A DNA stretch of 64,000 bases from Bacteroidota bacterium (GCA_016708785.1 JADJFC010000005.1:62001-126000); one strand, 5' to 3'. Positions 9,425 through 18,623 are shown, counted from the first letter of the stretch. Numbers and translations are program-made. Notes: generated by a model from the sequence alone, not told the origin.

Positions 9425-9556
9425 AAGTCCCATCGGGACGACCTATCGGTACAACCCGACCACATCGTTGCAACAAGAGTCCCATCGGGACGACCTATCG
9501 GTAAGACGCGAAACATCACGTTACTCCACAAGTCCCGTAGGGACGGTATATCGGTG
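9425..9556. repeat. array A of the GTCCC-N3-GGGAC repeat, three copies
   Basis: Three copies of a 27-base element with consensus AAGTCCCATCGGGACGACC followed by TATCGGTA lie at 9425-9451, 9477-9503 and 9530-9556, all in the same direction and 52-53 bases apart. The core GTCCC-NNN-GGGAC can form a hairpin. The same element forms array B at 10863-11072 on the other side of the TlpA-like gene. Copies differ from one another and the intervening sequences are only about 25 bases, so this is not a CRISPR array. It looks like a REP-type intergenic repeat. Confidence 0.75.
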
Positions 9557-9601
9557 TCGCTTTTGAATAGAAAATCGAAGTGTCCAGCTGAAACCGTAAC
9601 A

Positions 9602-10801
9602 TCAATGATTACGCATCTCCTCAATCAACTTCGCAAACCCTCTCTTGTAATCCTCAAAATACTGCCCTGTTGCCGGTCCATTGAACCCACTATGAATCTC
9701 ACGAACGGTCCCATCTTTATTCACATAGATCGTAGTTGGAAAAGAAAAAACACGACTCAACATTGGTAGAGTCTTACCGGCTTCCTCGCGATTTGAACTT
9801 CCTCCAAAAAGTATAGGATAGTTAACATGGTAGCGATCTGCTAATCGTCGGATATTTCGAAATGCAACAGTTGTATCTGTGATTTTTTCATAGTCTAATC
9901 CGATAATGCGAACGTCTTCAGGTTTAGTTGTGTTGAACCAATCAGAAAGGTACCTGGTTTCATCTAAACAATTCGGACACCAACTTCCCATGATCTGAAC
10001 AATGACAACTTTGTTTTTAAATTCACTGTCTGCAAGTGAAACCATTTTTCCGTTGACATCAGGAAATGAAAATTCCAATTTTGAATAACCCTCTTTAAGA
10101 TGAGAGAAAGATCGTTCGTCCTGTAAATTAAAACTCGAATCGCGAACAGCACTCCATGTGTCGTGCCAATGTAATCCGGAAAAGAAATGGCCATTCTTGA
10201 TTTCATTGTTGATCACATCAGCAATAAACAAAAACGAATGTGCTCCATCAAATGCAGATAGCGATAAATGCATACCGGAGATTTCTCCTTCGAGAAATCG
10301 GTAGTCTCCGGTGTTAGTCAGAAATGTTCCTGTAACTCTATTGCCTTCCTGATTGAAAAGACCGACGCAATATTTATTTTCATCATCTTCACCATCGAAT
10401 TTTGCCTTCCATTTCCCGGTGATATTCGTCGAAGTTCTTTCAGGACGATCGCTAAAACGGTAACCGGTATTAGCTGAAGCACGGAAAGTAATTACATTTA
10501 TTTCTTTACGTGATAAATTGAAAAACTCACCGATCAGTAATTCCCCAAAGTTGCTTGTATGAATTTCCGCATCGAAATCCGGAAGACGAATTAAAATACT
10601 GTCGTTCTGCATCAAAGAAATTGTCGCCGGAATTCTTTCATCAGCATTGATGATCATAGCAACATTATCTTTTACTTCAAAGTTGAATGGCAGCGAAAGA
10701 GTGTCATGCAAGATCAATTCACCCCGCCACATGCCGGGTTTGATTTGCGCAATGACTAAATGCGAATAGAAACATAAGATCAGAAGAAGGTACTTTTTCA
10801 T
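9602..10801 (-). CDS. TlpA-like thiol:disulfide oxidoreductase, exported
   Basis: A 399-residue protein with signal peptide MKKYLLLILCFYSHLVIAQ. The N-terminal 230 residues are beta-rich with no named domain. From about residue 243 it has a thioredoxin/TlpA (AhpC-TSA-like) domain with active site C275-P-N-C278 in MGSWCPNCLDE and the cis-proline region FSFPTTIYVNKDGTV. It should work in the periplasm, reducing or isomerising disulfides, as Bacteroidota TlpA proteins with extra N-terminal domains do. The partner is not identifiable. A TATATTTG box on the minus strand (10836-10829) is a probable -7 element. Repeat arrays flank the gene on both sides. Confidence 0.85.
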   Translation of the reverse strand: MKKYLLLILCFYSHLVIAQIKPGMWRGELILHDTLSLPFNFEVKDNVAMIINADERIPATISLMQNDSILIRLPDFDAEIHTSNFGELLIGEFFNLSRKEINVITFRASANTGYRFSDRPERTSTNITGKWKAKFDGEDDENKYCVGLFNQEGNRVTGTFLTNTGDYRFLEGEISGMHLSLSAFDGAHSFLFIADVINNEIKNGHFFSGLHWHDTWSAVRDSSFNLQDERSFSHLKEGYSKLEFSFPDVNGKMVSLADSEFKNKVVIVQIMGSWCPNCLDETRYLSDWFNTTKPEDVRIIGLDYEKITDTTVAFRNIRRLADRYHVNYPILFGGSSNREEAGKTLPMLSRVFSFPTTIYVNKDGTVREIHSGFNGPATGQYFEDYKRGFAKLIEEMRNH

Positions 10802-10828
10802 TATTAATAAATGATTTTATATCTGCTG

Positions 10829-10836
10829 CAAATATA
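10829..10836 (-). promoter_or_regulatory. -7 box (TATATTTG) of the TlpA-like gene
   Basis: On the minus strand TATATTTG matches TAnnTTTG, 27 bases before ATG 10801. The -33 element is poor. Confidence 0.35.
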
Positions 10837-10862
10837 CACTTTATAAAAAATATTGCTTGCAA

Positions 10863-11072
10863 CGAGTCTCCTGAGACGACATGTCAGTTAGAAAAAGTAA
10901 CACGAGTCCCTAACAACGACATCATAGTAATCCCAAATCAATCGAACATCCAAGTCCCGTAGGGACAACCACCACCTCCCATCAAAACAACATCCAAGTC
11001 CCGCAGGGACGACATCCTGGTAACCCGGTGCCAAGCGGACACTCCAAGTCCCATAGGGACGACCTATCGGTG
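10863..11072. repeat. array B of the GTCCC-N3-GGGAC repeat, five copies
   Basis: Five copies lie at about 10863-10888, 10904-10929, 10952-10970, 10996-11022 and 11046-11072, spaced 42-50 bases and pointing the same way as array A. The last copy (GTCCCATAGGGACGACCTA) runs into TCGGTGTCGCT, as does the last copy of array A. In the first copy both arms are changed together (GTCTC with GAGAC), which keeps the hairpin. The 428-base gap between the TlpA-like and aldehyde dehydrogenase genes is essentially this array plus the terminator at 11161. Confidence 0.75.
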
Positions 11073-11158
11073 TCGCTAATGACTACGAAGCAAACACCTG
11101 GCCCAATAGTATTCCATATCTCAGTACTTAACTAATCCTGGTGGTTTATTAAAATAAA

Positions 11159-11197
11159 AAAAAAGTCAAAAAATGCATTCAGCACTTTTTGACTTTT
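11159..11197 (-). terminator. terminator of the aldehyde dehydrogenase gene
   Basis: AAAAGTCAAAAA (11161-11172) pairs with TTTTTGACTTTT (11186-11197) around a 13-base loop. On the minus strand the stem is followed by a long T-tract. It lies about 30 bases past the dehydrogenase stop. A half-degenerate copy of the GATAGCTATC palindrome adjoins it at 11201-11217. Confidence 0.65.
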
Positions 11198-11228
11198 GAT
11201 TACGATAGCTATCGGGATTGATCTTTAG

Positions 11229-12812
11229 TTAACCCACAATCTCCTCACCCGTATCAAACACAATCCCCTGCGCCAACGGCAATTCCGTAGAGTAGTTGAT
11301 CGTATTCGTCTGACGACGCATGTAAACTTTCCAGGCATCACTACCTGATTCACGTCCGCCGCCGGTTTCTTTTTCGCCACCGAAAGCCCCGCCGATCTCG
11401 GCGCCGCTGGTTCCGATGTTTACGTTTGCAATACCGCAATCACTTCCTTCGTGAGAAAGGAATTTTTCTGTCTCTAACATGTTACGAGAGAAGATCGCCG
11501 ATGAAAGTCCTTGCGGAACTCCGTTGTGAAGCTCGATCGCTTCGTCAAGAGTTTTGTATTTCATCATGTAAAGAAGTGGAGCGAATGTTTCATCACATAC
11601 GATAGGTAAGTTACCGGTTACTTCTGCTATACATGGGTGAACATAACAACCGCTTTCATAACCTTCACCTTGAAGAACCTGTCCGCCGAAAATAATTTTT
11701 CCGCCTTCGTCTTTTACTCTATCGATAGCACTTAGGAAATCTTTCACAGCACCTTTATCGATAAGAGGACCAACCAAAGTTTTTGCATCCAGTGGATGTC
11801 CGATACGAATGTGTTTGTATGAATTCAATAATTTCGCTTTGAATGTTTCGTACACTGATTCGTGAATGATCAAACGACGAGTAGAAGTACAACGTTGTCC
11901 TGCAGTTCCAACTGAACCAAATACTACAGCACGAAGCGCCATTTCAAGATCTGCATTTTCAGTAATGATGATTGCATTGTTTCCACCTAACTCCAGTAAC
12001 GAACGACCGAAACGTTCAGCGACAATTGTTCCTACACGTTTTCCAACGCGAGTAGAACCTGTTGCAGAGATTAGAGGTACACGGTGATCAGCAAGGAAAT
12101 TATCGCCGATATATTTTGACCCGCCGGCTACTAAGTTGATCACACCTTCAGGAACATCATTCTTTTTCAGAACGTCTGCAAGAATATTGTGAACAGCAAT
12201 AGCGCATAGCATAACTTTCGAACTGGGCTTCCATACTACTGTATCGCCACAAACCATTGCAAGCATAGAGTTCCATGCCCAAACAGCAACAGGGAAATTG
12301 AAAGCTGAAATTACTCCCACAATTCCGATCGGGTGATATTGTTCGTACATACGGTGACGCGGACGTTCACTGTGCATTGTCAAACCGTACATCTGACGAG
12401 AAAGACCAACAGCGAAATCACAGATGTCAATCATCTCCTGAACTTCACCTAATCCCTCTTGATAAATTTTCCCCATTTCATAAGAAACAAGTTTTCCAAG
12501 TGGCTCTTTATATTTACGTAACTGATCGCCCATCTGACGAACGATCTCTCCACGTTTCGGAGCCGGCATCATGCGCCAAACTTTGTAAGCTTCCTGTGCT
12601 TTTACGATTACTGCTTCATAATCTGCCGTTGTTGCTTGCTTGATCTTCCCGATCAATGCACCATCAGAAGAAGAATACGATTCGATTTCTTCGCCTTTGG
12701 TATCCAACCAGACTGTACCGGTACATGCGCCTCGGTTTACATCCTTGATGCCGAGAGTTTTTAATACTTCAGCAATGCCATAATCTTTTGTGGCTAACGT
12801 TTCAGATTTCAT
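11229..12812 (-). CDS. aldehyde dehydrogenase, ALDH7/aminoadipic-semialdehyde type
   Basis: A full-length NAD(P)-dependent aldehyde dehydrogenase, 527 residues from ATG 12812. The best match by eye is the ALDH7 branch (alpha-aminoadipic semialdehyde / piperideine-6-carboxylate dehydrogenase). Key features are FNFPVAVWAWN, the coenzyme loop SATGSTRVGKRVG, the general base Glu274 in LLELGGNNA, the nucleophile Cys308 in TAGQRCTSTRR, and the C-terminal FGGEKETGGGRESGSDAWK. It should oxidise a lysine-derived semialdehyde in the cytoplasm; no lysine-degradation genes are nearby. The open frame extends ten codons upstream to a TTG, which I reject. Confidence 0.85.
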   Translation of the reverse strand: MKSETLATKDYGIAEVLKTLGIKDVNRGACTGTVWLDTKGEEIESYSSSDGALIGKIKQATTADYEAVIVKAQEAYKVWRMMPAPKRGEIVRQMGDQLRKYKEPLGKLVSYEMGKIYQEGLGEVQEMIDICDFAVGLSRQMYGLTMHSERPRHRMYEQYHPIGIVGVISAFNFPVAVWAWNSMLAMVCGDTVVWKPSSKVMLCAIAVHNILADVLKKNDVPEGVINLVAGGSKYIGDNFLADHRVPLISATGSTRVGKRVGTIVAERFGRSLLELGGNNAIIITENADLEMALRAVVFGSVGTAGQRCTSTRRLIIHESVYETFKAKLLNSYKHIRIGHPLDAKTLVGPLIDKGAVKDFLSAIDRVKDEGGKIIFGGQVLQGEGYESGCYVHPCIAEVTGNLPIVCDETFAPLLYMMKYKTLDEAIELHNGVPQGLSSAIFSRNMLETEKFLSHEGSDCGIANVNIGTSGAEIGGAFGGEKETGGGRESGSDAWKVYMRRQTNTINYSTELPLAQGIVFDTGEEIVG

Positions 12813-12839
12813 AGAATTATCTTGATTTTTTAGAGATTG

Positions 12840-12847
12840 CAAAGGTA
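12840..12847 (-). promoter_or_regulatory. -7 box (TACCTTTG) of the aldehyde dehydrogenase gene
   Basis: On the minus strand TACCTTTG matches TAnnTTTG exactly, 28 bases before ATG 12812. It overlaps the alternative TTG start, which supports the ATG. Confidence 0.4.
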
Positions 12848-13074
12848 ATTAAACAGACGGACAAAACCATCAATTGAGATTGAGATTTGGCTGTTTTGGA
12901 GGTTTATTGAAGGTGGATTTATAGATTGAGTACCTATTTTAGGTAATGCGTCACAACATTTAATTTACCTTGAATTACCATGAAGCAATCCCTTTAATCC
13001 ATAATTTAGCCAAATCTCAGTCAAAATTCAATGCAATCTTAAACCAAATTCCGGCATTAATCCACAAAATCCTC

Positions 13075-13102
13075 AAATCAGCTAAATCCAGGTTCCGATT
13101 TG
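13075..13102. repeat. AATCAGCTAAATCCAGG-family intergenic repeat
   Basis: AAATCAGCTAAATCCAGGTT is found here and again exactly at 36664-36683, with a near copy at 36698-36717. It ends nine bases before the glycosyltransferase ATG. The same words recur inside that gene at 14236-14314. The 260 bases from 12848 to 13110 hold nothing else that I can name. Confidence 0.65.
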
Positions 13103-13110
13103 CCTCCCCT

Positions 13111-14634
13111 ATGAAAAAAGACTTCCTGTTAATTGTCGCAATTTACCTTCTTGCTTGCCTTGGCGTTATGCCCTATGTAAAGTGGTATGTCGACAATCCG
13201 GATAGTCTGCAGTACATCAATATCGCTCATCACATTCTTGATGGGAGATTAACGCTTGCAATAAATGGTTACTGGAGTCCATTGATCACATGGTTTCTCG
13301 CTCCATTTATTTTGATCTTTAATGATGGCATTATAGCATTCAAATATCTTCAAATGGCCATTGGAATTTTTGTAATTCGAAAATGGTTAATTTTTTAGTT
13401 TTTGTTGATGTTGAAGAAAAATGGAAGCGTGTTCTTGGATTTGTGATCTTTCCATTTATAGTAAGTTATTCATTACTTAATCTCACTCCTGATCTTTTAT
13501 TTGTAGGAATACTTTTTGCGCTCATTATAGAATTGATAAGGTGGCTCGATAAACAAACGGATGGTAGCTAGCTTGGAAAACTCGGTGCATTATTGTTTCT
13601 CACAAAGTCTTTCGGTTTACCGCTTTTCATTTTTCTTTTTTGTTTTGTTATCTGGATGAAAGATGAAAGAATTCCAAAAATTACGTTAAAGAAAATTCTT
13701 CTGCCATTCGGAACAGTTGCCGGCTTGTGGATCATTTTATTGTCAATCAAATACGGCAAGTTTACTATTTCAGAATCTGCTAAATTTAATTTTACATACG
13801 AAGTCGCGCCGACTGTTGGCAAGACCGTTCAGCTTCCGGTATTGGGAAATGGCTTATTGGAACCCTCAAACGATTTTGCATTGTCAGCCTGGGAAGAACC
13901 TGCATCGCAAATTCAACTTACGCCATTGGATCCATTTGGTGATATTGCATATTATTTTAATGTTGTAAACCGGAATTTACAGAGCATTTATTTTCATGAT
14001 TTCAGAAACCAACTCGGATGGGTCTTTATTTTCTTTCTCATCATTTCTCTGTTCAGGAAAAAATCAGACGATGTAATTCCCCTGTGGATCAAAATTTCAT
14101 TGCTTGTAATTTGCGCTCTATATATTGGCTACAGTCTGATCCTGGTCCATGAACGTTACATCTGGATTTGCACGCTTTTTTATTCCCATGATAGTGTTTT
14201 TTATAGATAAAATTTTCACATCCATCCCCTCATCCAAAATCAGCGAAATCAAAAAAATCCAGGCAACAAAAAGAATCAGTGAAATCAAATTAATCATCCT
14301 AATCCCGGTTCTGATCCTGTGCATTAAACGCCCAGCGAAAGAGGTATTAATGTGTGGCGACAGAGACGTAAACATCTTACAATTGTATCACGCTTTCCGA
14401 TCCCCAATAGAAACGATGAACATCTTCTATCGTCCTGATGAAAAACTACATGATGACATACAGAAGTTGAAAAGAATTATCCCGCCCAACTCCAATATAG
14501 CGTCCATAAAAAAATCAGATCCAGAAAGAGACGGTTATGCATCGACATTACTGATTGCCTACGAATGCAAATCAAAATACTTCGGACAAACTTTCGAAGT
14601 CGATTCAACTTTCAAAGGTTATTTGGACCTTTGA
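13111..14634 (+). pseudogene. ArnT/PMT-like membrane glycosyltransferase, broken reading frame
   Basis: One multi-pass glycosyltransferase-like protein of about 505 residues is spread over three frames. It starts at ATG 13111 (MKKDFLLIVAIYLLACLG) with the family-type first loop WYVDNPDSLQYINIAHHILDG. A missing A in the A4 run at 13380-13383 shifts the frame. An in-frame TAG sits at 13569-13571. An extra T in the T6 run at 14176-14181 shifts it again; removing it gives YIWICTLFIPMIVFFID. A soluble C-terminal part follows. Such proteins transfer sugars from polyprenyl-phosphate donors in the inner membrane. The two indels look like consensus errors, but the stop has no simple one-base repair, so real decay cannot be excluded. 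Confidence 0.65.
14236..14314. repeat. repeat-family sequence lying inside the glycosyltransferase frame
   Basis: AAAATCAGCGAAATC plus ATCCAGG (14236-14263) and AATCAGTGAAATC plus CCCGGTTCTGA (14274-14314) resemble the intergenic family at 13075 and 36627-36750. Here they are translated as a repetitive segment containing KISEIKK and RISEIKL, between the last membrane segment and the soluble C-terminus. Confidence 0.45.
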
Positions 14635-14643
14635 CCTTTGACC

Positions 14644-15384
14644 TTAGTCCTTCACCTTCCTCAACGACTCAAACACATAATCCGAAATCTTAGGAAAATT
14701 CTGATCAACAATTTGATCCACTCGATTCTCATTTGAAGGGAAGTGCACTACAGCCACATCGCCATACAGTTTTTCACCTCTGCTATTGTAAATGGAGTAA
14801 TGAATTTTCAAATCACGGCGATAGATCTTTAAAGCCAGATCTATGCAATCATCAAAATGGGTCTTGATATCAAATTCATTTAATATTATAAAATAATCAG
14901 CGTTGTATTTTTTTGAAAAACTAGGGAGTAGTTCAGGATCTCTTGGGACTGCGTCAATGTATGTTTTGTCAATTTCTTTCTTCTTCGTTTTCTTGCCTTT
15001 GATAGTCGTATCTTTTACTGCAAACTTCTTCGGATCTTTCATTGGAGAAGTACTGTCTGTTTCGAATGCAAGCGAGTGATAGATCATATCAATGTCCCCA
15101 TTGTTATTTGCAACAAAACTCTGATTAGGAATTTGTGCATCATACACTTCTACAAATCGCTGATTCATTTTCTTGACAATTCCTTTACGGAATTCAGAGC
15201 GAACTTCGTTGATGTCCATTTGCGATTCTTCAGCAATATCCTGATCTGCATCCGACAAATGCATTGCCGGCATGTATGGAATGACCATTACCGACATCTT
15301 TCGTTCAGGAAGTGAATCACTTGTTTGTCCAAGCAATGAAAACGATGCGAGTACAAGAATCAGGAAGTTGGTTAGTTTATTCAC
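14644..15384 (-). CDS. exported protein of unknown function
   Basis: A 246-residue protein with signal peptide MNKLTNFLILVLASFSLLGQ and no recognised domain. The mature part has a lysine-rich stretch (KGKKTKKKEIDK) near the middle and a C-terminal region with YNADYFIILNEFDIK and RGEKLYGDVAVVHFP, suggesting an alpha/beta periplasmic domain. It is convergent with the glycosyltransferase, with nine bases between the two stop codons. I know of no function. It is secreted to the periplasm or outer membrane, with no lipobox. Confidence 0.6.
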   Translation of the reverse strand: MNKLTNFLILVLASFSLLGQTSDSLPERKMSVMVIPYMPAMHLSDADQDIAEESQMDINEVRSEFRKGIVKKMNQRFVEVYDAQIPNQSFVANNNGDIDMIYHSLAFETDSTSPMKDPKKFAVKDTTIKGKKTKKKEIDKTYIDAVPRDPELLPSFSKKYNADYFIILNEFDIKTHFDDCIDLALKIYRRDLKIHYSIYNSRGEKLYGDVAVVHFPSNENRVDQIVDQNFPKISDYVFESLRKVKD

Positions 15385-15469
15385 AGCTGTGTATTTTTTG
15401 GGTAAAAGGTTCCCGAATGGGAGGGCATAGATTGAGCGATTTGGCGATATTCATTTTGCCTATTACTAA

Positions 15470-15814
15470 TTAGATATCGATTTCGATGCAACCAAGTTCG
15501 TTATTAGTTGGATTCGAAATAAAGTCAATAATGACTTCACTTTTCGAATTTAGTAATTCCGCTAGCTCTTGAGTTGTGCGATTTCCGGTTCGAAGCCAAA
15601 TGATTTTAGGAGGATGGCCATATAAATTTGCCAAATCAAAAAAATCAGAATCAAATGTTACGATTGAAAAATTATTTTCTTTGGCATACTTCCAAATATT
15701 TATATCGGAATAATTTTGTAATCCAAGATCTTTTACTTGACCGGATCCATGAAAAATAGTGTCAAGTTTACTTATGACTCTAAAGGAAATATTTTGGTCA
15801 AAAAGTAGTTTCAT
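15470..15814 (-). CDS. DUF5615 PIN-like nuclease-fold protein (toxin-like)
   Basis: A 114-residue protein of the DUF5615 family, a reduced PIN-like fold. MKLLFDQNIS at the N-terminus carries the first acidic residue (Asp6), and IVTFDSDFFDLA near residues 52-63 carries the second acidic cluster, as expected of the family. It starts directly after the stop of the DUF433 gene with no gap, so the two are cotranslated. DUF433/DUF5615 pairs are widespread and are usually taken to be toxin-antitoxin-like. Ribonuclease activity is inferred from the fold, not shown. Confidence 0.8.
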   Translation of the reverse strand: MKLLFDQNISFRVISKLDTIFHGSGQVKDLGLQNYSDINIWKYAKENNFSIVTFDSDFFDLANLYGHPPKIIWLRTGNRTTQELAELLNSKSEVIIDFISNPTNNELGCIEIDI

Positions 15815-16036
15815 TTATGCAACTCTGATTCTATGTTCCCTGTCTGCTGCATATGCTAAACAGGCTTGAATATCATTTTCAGATAACTCCGGATAATCTA
15901 TTAATATTTCTTTTACAGTCATACCTGATGCCAACCAGGTTAACACATCATAAACAGAAATACGCGTATTTCTTACGCACGGTTTGCCAAACCTTACTTC
16001 AGGATTTATTAATATGATTCCTCTATAGTTTATCAT
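15815..16036 (-). CDS. DUF433 protein (antitoxin-like partner)
   Basis: A 73-residue DUF433 protein with the typical pattern INPEVRFGKPCVRNTRISV, then a helix-turn-helix-like part (DVLTWLASGMTVKEILIDYP) and ELSENDIQACLAYA. The fold resembles a winged or homeodomain-like DNA-binding unit, so it may autoregulate the pair. It directly precedes the DUF5615 gene and starts 22 bases after RseP ends, so it may be read from the dxr-rseP transcript or from its own promoter. Confidence 0.8.
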   Translation of the reverse strand: MINYRGIILINPEVRFGKPCVRNTRISVYDVLTWLASGMTVKEILIDYPELSENDIQACLAYAADREHRIRVA

Positions 16037-16058
16037 GATAAGTGTTTATAATACGGAA

Positions 16059-17381
16059 CTAATTCAACAGATGTTTCCAAATATCATTGCCAATTGTGAA
16101 CACCATTAAAGATAACAAGATCACCATGCCGGTAACTTGTGCACGCTCCATGAATTTGTCGGAGAATTTTCTACGGGTCACAGCTTCGATCACCAGAAAA
16201 ACTACGTGTCCACCATCCAATGCCGGAATCGGCAGGATATTCATAAACGCAAGTACCATAGACAACAAACCTGTGATCGTCCAGAACCGATACCAGTCCC
16301 AAACACCACCATAGATCGTAGCAATTCCAATCGGGCCCTGAAGTGAATCACTCGCTTTTTCTTTTCCTGTAAAAATTTGCTTCAGTCCTTTGATGTTGGA
16401 AACGATGGCTTCTTTCGCATCACTTGCGCCGTACATCAATGCTGTTCCGAATGAATATTTCGTCAATGCGTAATTACCCATTTCAGTATGAAAACGAATT
16501 CCGATCAATCCTGAATCGTTCACCACCGGTTGAACCATCGATGTATCTGCATTGCGAACTATTTGTACTGTGATTGGTTTGCCTTTATTCTCGAAGATGA
16601 TCTTACGACATGCATCCATTGAGAAAGTCCGTATACCATTTACGCTGACGATCTGATCTTTCATCTGCAATCCTGCCGCCTCAGCTGGCATGTCTTTTAT
16701 AATACTATCAACTTCTAAATGTGCCTGAAAAGGTGAAATGAAACTTCCTTTACCGGCCTTGATCGTTTCACGATAAAAACCTTCAGGAACAGTCAATGTT
16801 ATTTCTTTTCCATCACGCAAAACAGTTATCGATGAACCAAGAATTACACGCGAAGAAACCAGGTCATTAAAGCGATCGAATTGTTTCCCATCGATAGCAA
16901 CGATCTTATCGTGATTCTGCAAGCCGATCTTTTGTCCAAGATCGTATGCGTAGATGCCGTCATTTACATTATCATTACTCAGATATTCTTTATCATACTT
17001 GATCAATGTCATAGTGTAAATAGCAACACCCAGGATCACATTCATGGTAACACCGCCGATCATAACGATCAAACGTTGCCATGCCGGCTTACTACGAAAT
17101 TCCCAAGGTTGTGCCGGCGATTTCATTGCTTCGCTATCCATGCTCTCGTCGATCATTCCTGCAATTTTCACATAACCGCCAAGTGGTAACCAGCCAAGTC
17201 CGTATTCTGTATCGCCTTTTTTGAAGCTGAAGAATTTAAATCCCCATGCATCAAAGAACAGGTAAAATTTTTCTACACGAATTCCAAAAGCACGAGCTGC
17301 CAGATAGTGTCCTAATTCATGAAGTGTAACGAGTATTGAGAGGCCCAGAATTAACTGAGCTGCCATAATTAAAGCTGCCAT
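16059..17381 (-). CDS. rseP: RseP-type site-2 zinc metalloprotease
   Basis: A 440-residue intramembrane protease (M50B). The zinc site HELGH is at residues 21-25 in the first membrane helix, and the second motif NILPIPALDGGH lies in the C-terminal membrane region. Two PDZ-type domains sit between (DGIYAYDLGQKIGLQNHDKIVAIDG region and the EAAGLQMKDQIVSVNG region), as in E. coli RseP. It cleaves membrane-bound anti-sigma factors and remnant signal peptides within the inner membrane. It lies 76 bases downstream of dxr in the same direction, an order seen in many bacteria. Confidence 0.92.
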   Translation of the reverse strand: MAALIMAAQLILGLSILVTLHELGHYLAARAFGIRVEKFYLFFDAWGFKFFSFKKGDTEYGLGWLPLGGYVKIAGMIDESMDSEAMKSPAQPWEFRSKPAWQRLIVMIGGVTMNVILGVAIYTMTLIKYDKEYLSNDNVNDGIYAYDLGQKIGLQNHDKIVAIDGKQFDRFNDLVSSRVILGSSITVLRDGKEITLTVPEGFYRETIKAGKGSFISPFQAHLEVDSIIKDMPAEAAGLQMKDQIVSVNGIRTFSMDACRKIIFENKGKPITVQIVRNADTSMVQPVVNDSGLIGIRFHTEMGNYALTKYSFGTALMYGASDAKEAIVSNIKGLKQIFTGKEKASDSLQGPIGIATIYGGVWDWYRFWTITGLLSMVLAFMNILPIPALDGGHVVFLVIEAVTRRKFSDKFMERAQVTGMVILLSLMVFTIGNDIWKHLLN

Positions 17382-17457
17382 TAAAATTTATTATTGATTA
17401 AGTATTGTATCATTAGTTAAGACGAATTTCTGTAACGAATATTGGGAGAACGAATTG

Positions 17458-18618
17458 TTATGCCGGTAAAAACTCAAGTGCTTTTCTACGGGTTTCTTCG
17501 TCAGTCGTTACATAATCTTCATAAGAAGGGTGTTTGACGAAAGAGATGTTGTTCATGCAGTCTTCAATCAGATCGCTCATCTCTAAAAAGCCAATCTGAT
17601 CTTTTAGGAAAGCTGCAACCGCAATTTCATTTGCAGCATTTACGATACAAGGCATATTTCCCCCTTTTATCATGGCTTCCGTAGCCATTGCAAGATTACG
17701 AAAAGTTTCTGTATCAGGAGTTTCAAAGGTCAGTGACGGGTACTTCACAAAATCAAATCGTTGAAATGTCGATTTCAGTCGTTTTGGATAGCCCAAAGCA
17801 TACTGAATCGGCAGTTTCATGTCAGGCAGACCCATCTGAGCCTTCATGGAACCATCTTCGAATTGGGCAATGCTATGTATAATGCTTTGAGGATGAACGA
17901 TTACGTCAATTTGATCCGGTTCCAGACCGAATAACCAACGAGCTTCTATCATTTCCAGGCCTTTATTCATTAACGAGGCTGAATCGATGGTGATTTTCGC
18001 GCCCATATCCCAATTCGGATGCTTCAGTGCCTGTTCTTTCCGGACAGTCGATAGAAAATTCCGATCGCGACCCCGGAAAGGACCACCGGAAGCAGTCAGA
18101 TAAATCTTCTCAACGGCATTGTGACTTTCGCCAACCAAACATTGAAAAATTGCCGAATGCTCGGAATCGATAGGGAAGATATCACAATTATTTTTTGTCG
18201 CAAGCGAAGTAACAAGTTCACCCGCAACGACCAGTGTTTCTTTATTCGCTAATGCAATATTTTTTTTTGCTTCAAGCGCTTTCAAAGTTGGTTTCAAACC
18301 GGCATAACCTACTAATGCAGTAAGCACCATGTCGACGGATGGTAATTGAACAACATCTGCAAGCGCTTCTTGTCCAGCATAAACTTTGATCGGCAATTCA
18401 CGCAATCCCTGACGAACTTCATCGAATTTGCTTTCATCGGCGATCACAACAACTTGCGGATGGAATTCTTCAGCTTGTTTGATGAGAAGAGCGGCATTGC
18501 TATTACTCGTAAGTACTTCCACATTAAAATGTGAATGTTGTTCCCGAATAACTTCCAATGCCTGCGTCCCAATACTCCCCGTAGACCCTAAAATCGCAAT
18601 ATTTTTCCGTGATGACAT
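17458..18618 (-). CDS. dxr: 1-deoxy-D-xylulose 5-phosphate reductoisomerase
   Basis: A 386-residue enzyme converting 1-deoxyxylulose 5-phosphate to 2-C-methylerythritol 4-phosphate with NADPH, the first committed step of the MEP isoprenoid pathway. The NADPH-binding loop ILGSTGSIGTQAL is at residues 9-21. The metal/substrate motif is IDSEHSAIFQCL, the flexible loop TASGGPFRGRD, and the helix MNKGLEMIEARWLFG completes the active site. It is full length and cytoplasmic. A TACCTTCA box ends five bases before the ATG. Its pairing with rseP is conserved in many genomes. Confidence 0.95.
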   Translation of the reverse strand: MSSRKNIAILGSTGSIGTQALEVIREQHSHFNVEVLTSNSNAALLIKQAEEFHPQVVVIADESKFDEVRQGLRELPIKVYAGQEALADVVQLPSVDMVLTALVGYAGLKPTLKALEAKKNIALANKETLVVAGELVTSLATKNNCDIFPIDSEHSAIFQCLVGESHNAVEKIYLTASGGPFRGRDRNFLSTVRKEQALKHPNWDMGAKITIDSASLMNKGLEMIEARWLFGLEPDQIDVIVHPQSIIHSIAQFEDGSMKAQMGLPDMKLPIQYALGYPKRLKSTFQRFDFVKYPSLTFETPDTETFRNLAMATEAMIKGGNMPCIVNAANEIAVAAFLKDQIGFLEMSDLIEDCMNNISFVKHPSYEDYVTTDEETRRKALEFLPA

Positions 18619-18623
18619 GGCCG

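Noticed and set aside
9319..9769. Open frames on both strands near the tandem repeat
   Set aside because: They are kept open by the 15-base period and by the TlpA-like gene's shadow. The peptides are low complexity.
9425..11072. Possible CRISPR arrays
   Set aside because: Repeats differ from copy to copy, intervening sequences are about 15-25 bases and of varied length, and no cas genes are present. The hairpin core fits a REP-like element.
12970..13110. N-terminal extension of the glycosyltransferase frame
   Set aside because: These 47 codons are the intergenic repeat. The membrane protein begins at ATG 13111.
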